Assembly: GCA_013400975.1 (NCBI GenBank)
Contig: WBMZ01009007.1
Span: forward strand, 18,809 to 82,808
DNA: 64,000 nucleotides
Reading direction: 5' to 3'
Source of the DNA: Atrichornis clamosus
Lineage: Eukaryota > Chordata > Aves > Passeriformes > Menuridae
This document shows, in pieces, positions 60,971 to 64,000 of the stretch. How positions within the stretch are numbered: the first letter of the stretch is position 1; every line of letters starts with the position of its first letter. A program made the position numbers and the translations under genes. The notes under the pieces were generated by a model that had not been told where the DNA came from, ran no database searches, and saw nothing but the letters and a program-made list of their open reading frames with translations.

Positions 60971-63900
60971 GTAAGTGATTTGGCTCTTACAGGCAGCAGG
61001 TCCCAGGGCTCCATTCATCACGGCACGGGAGCGGGGCTGACCCAACCACCGGCAGCAGGTTCAGGTTTGAGCAGGGTCTGCAACACCTTCCCTCACTGCC
61101 ACCGTATATTATGACAGGGAAAAGGGTTTCCAGGGTGCCCATTCCCAGTTAATCAGAGAGAAAACATAATTACAATCCCCAAGACCCCCACTCATTTCTC
61201 CTGCCACAGGATCAGGGGTTCACAGGCTCACTCCCGTGTGCTCATTCCTTTTATTTGCCACATGTTTGCTGAACCTTCGGGGCTGTGTCTGAGTTGCAGC
61301 TTTCAAAGCAACTTAGAAGCCCCCATTACCTTCCAGAGGAACACGGAATTTCCCAGATGACTGGGAGGCCCTGGAAACCAGGGACAGCCTGGATGGACCT
61401 GTGGACACAGAGACACCCACGAGCAGCAGGACAAACAGGAAAACACCAGCAGGACGGGACAGGGCCCCAACAACAACAGCTGGCAAGCAGGAAAATATTT
61501 TGAATAGTCAAGAAGAACATTTCGCAGAGGTGAAAATGACATTTTTTAATAAAGAAACTACAGCCCACACCCTTGCTGGGATGGAGAGCCCTGTGTCTGC
61601 TCAGTGCTGTCTCCCCTCTCATCTCAGCCATCCTCCTCCTCTTCCCACTGGCCTGGAACCCTCTGGCTGTGAGAACATGCCCTGAGAGAGGCAGCAAGGA
61701 TGGGAAAAGTGGGTTGGAATGGGGTAGGAATGGCAGCTCCCCCACATGGGCACGGCAGAGGCACGGCAAAGGCCCCCAGGAAGGTTGGGAGGCCCAGAGA
61801 CAATTTTGGCAGGAGCGAGGCCAGGGAACGAGCCAATCTTCATGTGTGAAATCTCACATCGAGCTGCTGCTCGAAATGAGGCTGATGGATTGATTGCCAT
61901 AAATCACAACCCTGCTGACACCCCAGAGCTCTTGCAAGCAGCAGGGATGCTCGTGGGGCTGGTTCCTGTCCCTTGGCAGAGGCAGCAGAGAGATTAGTCA
62001 TTCCTTGTGTTTCCTGAAACCACCTCCTCCCTCCCCCACAGGACGATGGCTGGAAGAGAAGGATGGATTGAATCTCCTCGGGAAGAAGTCTGTGACATGT
62101 CTTAAAATCATGGCGTTCTCCAGATTTGCAGAATCAAGCCTTCATACTCCCAAGGGAAAACGATGCTTTTAGCAAGGTTACTGCTTGTTTGGAGCAGAAG
62201 AAAATAAGAATCAAAATCATCTTCATTTGAGGTTAAACTCCTTATTTCTCCTGCTTACGTGGAGCTTTGTGGTAGCCCTGAGCTCTGGATCAGAGCAAAG
62301 GGGACATGTCTGCTCCCACCACAGATGCTCCAGAAATGCTCCAGAACAAGAGCCAAGGAGCAGGAGCGGCCCTGAGCTCTGCCCTCACACAGCAGTGGCA
62401 CCTGCCTGGGGAATCCTCCTGGGCAGCACAGACCCCACCCAGGGCTCTCCCTAGAACCTGGGGCAGCACAAAATCACCTGGTTCCTTTGTCTGCTCTGCC
62501 CGTACCTTCCCTGACTCCAGCGGTGTTCCTGCTTTGCATCCCTGGGAAGATGTGGCAGCTTTCCCTGGATAAGCTCCCTCAGCAAATCCCAACCTCCCCA
62601 GTGACACCCCCAGCCAGCAGCAGCCCGGGGCCTGCTCCCCTCCTGCGACCCCTTTAAAGCCATTCCTACAGACACACTTTCCTGAAAGTTCGGAGTGTTC
62701 TGAGCATAAATCCTTCTCCTCCCTTCCCTGCTGCTGGAAGTTTGCTACCGGCTATATATTTTTAGATTTTAAAAATGTCACCCTCAACTGCTCGGAGCGC
62801 ACGTAAGTACCGTAAGAAACAAAACCATATAGACTTGCTGTCAATAACCCCAGCCTCAGATGGACTCCCTGCAGCCCTGGCACAGTAAATTACAGCCTTT
62901 CCCCCCCGCTACAAATGATGGCTGGCTGCTTATTATTGGCTTTCATCTTTATTGCCTCGTAAGGTGAAATGGTTGGAGTGACAACGGCAAATAGCCAGCC
63001 ACAAATTGTGCCTCCTGCCAGCCTTGCTGCTGCTTGTCAGCAGGCTGAGGTGCTCCGAGAGCCTCCAGAACCCAGCAGGGATGCTGAAAAGGGTCGTGCA
63101 CGCTCTACCAAGCCATCCAGAGGGTCTTCCTAAACCCCGCCAAGCCCGTTTCTTGCCAGGGCGAGGATGCCCAGAACAGCTGGCCCTCATTCACCCTCAT
63201 AAACACCACCATAAACCTTACTTCCATGGGAGCATCCCGTATCAGACACCAGTGACTCCACGGCTAGCTGGACGTACAAATGGCTCTGGAAGTGGGGAAG
63301 GTTTCACGGGGCTGATCCTTGGCTCACTACCACAAATTGGCCCCCCAGACCAAGCCCACTGCCTCTGCTGTCAGCAGAAGAGTCTGATTTGTGCCTGGAG
63401 GCGTGGGGCTCTGTAAGGTCGGAGCTGAAAATCGGCTGAGCTGTTCTGGCTGTGAAACTCTTGGTGAGCCCTTCCGCGGGCTGGAAGGAATCTCCTGTCT
63501 ATGTGCCTCTTCCAACGGGGCAAGGCAGGGAACTTGGGAAGGCAGAGAAGAGGTGGGAATTTCCAGCAGAGAAAGATGGCACAGGCAGTTGGTCCCCTAA
63601 AAAGAAACAAGAAAATTTATCAGCACATGAAGATCAGACCCTTCCAGGCAGGGGTTAATCCATGGGGTCTTTGGGGACCCCCCTCCACCCTCCAGACAGC
63701 AGGAAATCGTGCACAGCACGTTCTTTGCCATAAGGAGGGAAACAATCCTGGAGCAGGAACAGACAGGCCAGAGCAAGCTTTTCTCATCCAACCGGAGTCT
63801 GACGGGAGGATCCAGTTTCAGAGGATTAGGCAACGTCTTGGGATCGCCCAGGAACCCAGGGCCTGAGGGACCTGCTCGGGCACAGAGCTGGGAGGGGAGG

Positions 63901-64000
63901 CAGAGGTTGATGGCCACGGACACACGGGAGCAGCCCTCCCAGCCCCACCCTGTCAGCATCCCTGCTCTCCTGTGTGTGGGCAGGGATGGGGCAGGGATGG
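60971..64000. other. Unique sequence, no gene recognised
   Basis: Moderate-GC DNA with an AATAAA at 61548-61553 and a short AT-rich patch at about 62750-62840. Nothing else supportable. The final bases repeat GGGCAGGGATGG-like pieces up to the window edge. Confidence 0.55.

Noticed and set aside
1..64000. tRNA, rRNA, CRISPR, endogenous retrovirus or DNA-transposon signatures
   Set aside because: No tRNA B-box with fitting cloverleaf, no spaced direct-repeat array, no paired LTRs and no recognisable retroviral or transposase motifs were found by eye on either strand.

Overview
The window reads as bird nuclear DNA. The main evidence is eleven recognisable 3'-end fragments of CR1, the dominant avian LINE, some still carrying the terminal repeat close to GATTCTGTGA. 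Other interspersed repeats are scarce and GC content is moderate. I cannot resolve the species; a passerine or other neoavian is plausible. No protein-coding gene could be supported. The long open frames have low-complexity composition, overlap on both strands, or run through CR1 and minisatellites. The window is therefore best read as intergenic or intronic sequence with a few promoter-like and boundary-like elements.

Layout. 1-7.7 kb is unique sequence with an AT-rich block near 3.4-3.8 kb and one degraded possible CR1. At 7.7-8.1 kb a CR1 copy abuts an exact 89-bp duplication split by a single N, which looks like an assembly seam. 8.1-38 kb is mostly unmarked, with CR1 tails at 11.1, 16.4, 22.2 and 25.2 kb and a few AT-rich or simple-repeat stretches. 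A CpG-rich island at about 38.1-38.7 kb holds an ETS-type site, a CTCF-like motif and a good 5' splice site just downstream.

42-52 kb is the densest CR1 zone. It also holds a 20-bp minisatellite beside a plus-strand CTCF-like motif (43.5 kb), a minus-strand CTCF-like motif (48.1 kb), a minus-strand open frame of uncertain status (45.6-46.1 kb) and an 18-base G run (52.0 kb).

The most structured stretch is 57.2-58.1 kb. In order it holds a CR1, a (CAG)7 run, a four-copy 22-bp purine minisatellite, a fourteen-copy 7-bp minisatellite, then an RFX X-box-like site, a CCAAT box, a GC box and a strong CTCF-like motif, all near or inside a CpG island. About 2.7 kb further on, 60702-60970 is bounded by good splice signals. 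Together these suggest an unannotated promoter or non-coding transcript at the right side of the window, but no product can be named. I did not find a convincing new biological system.
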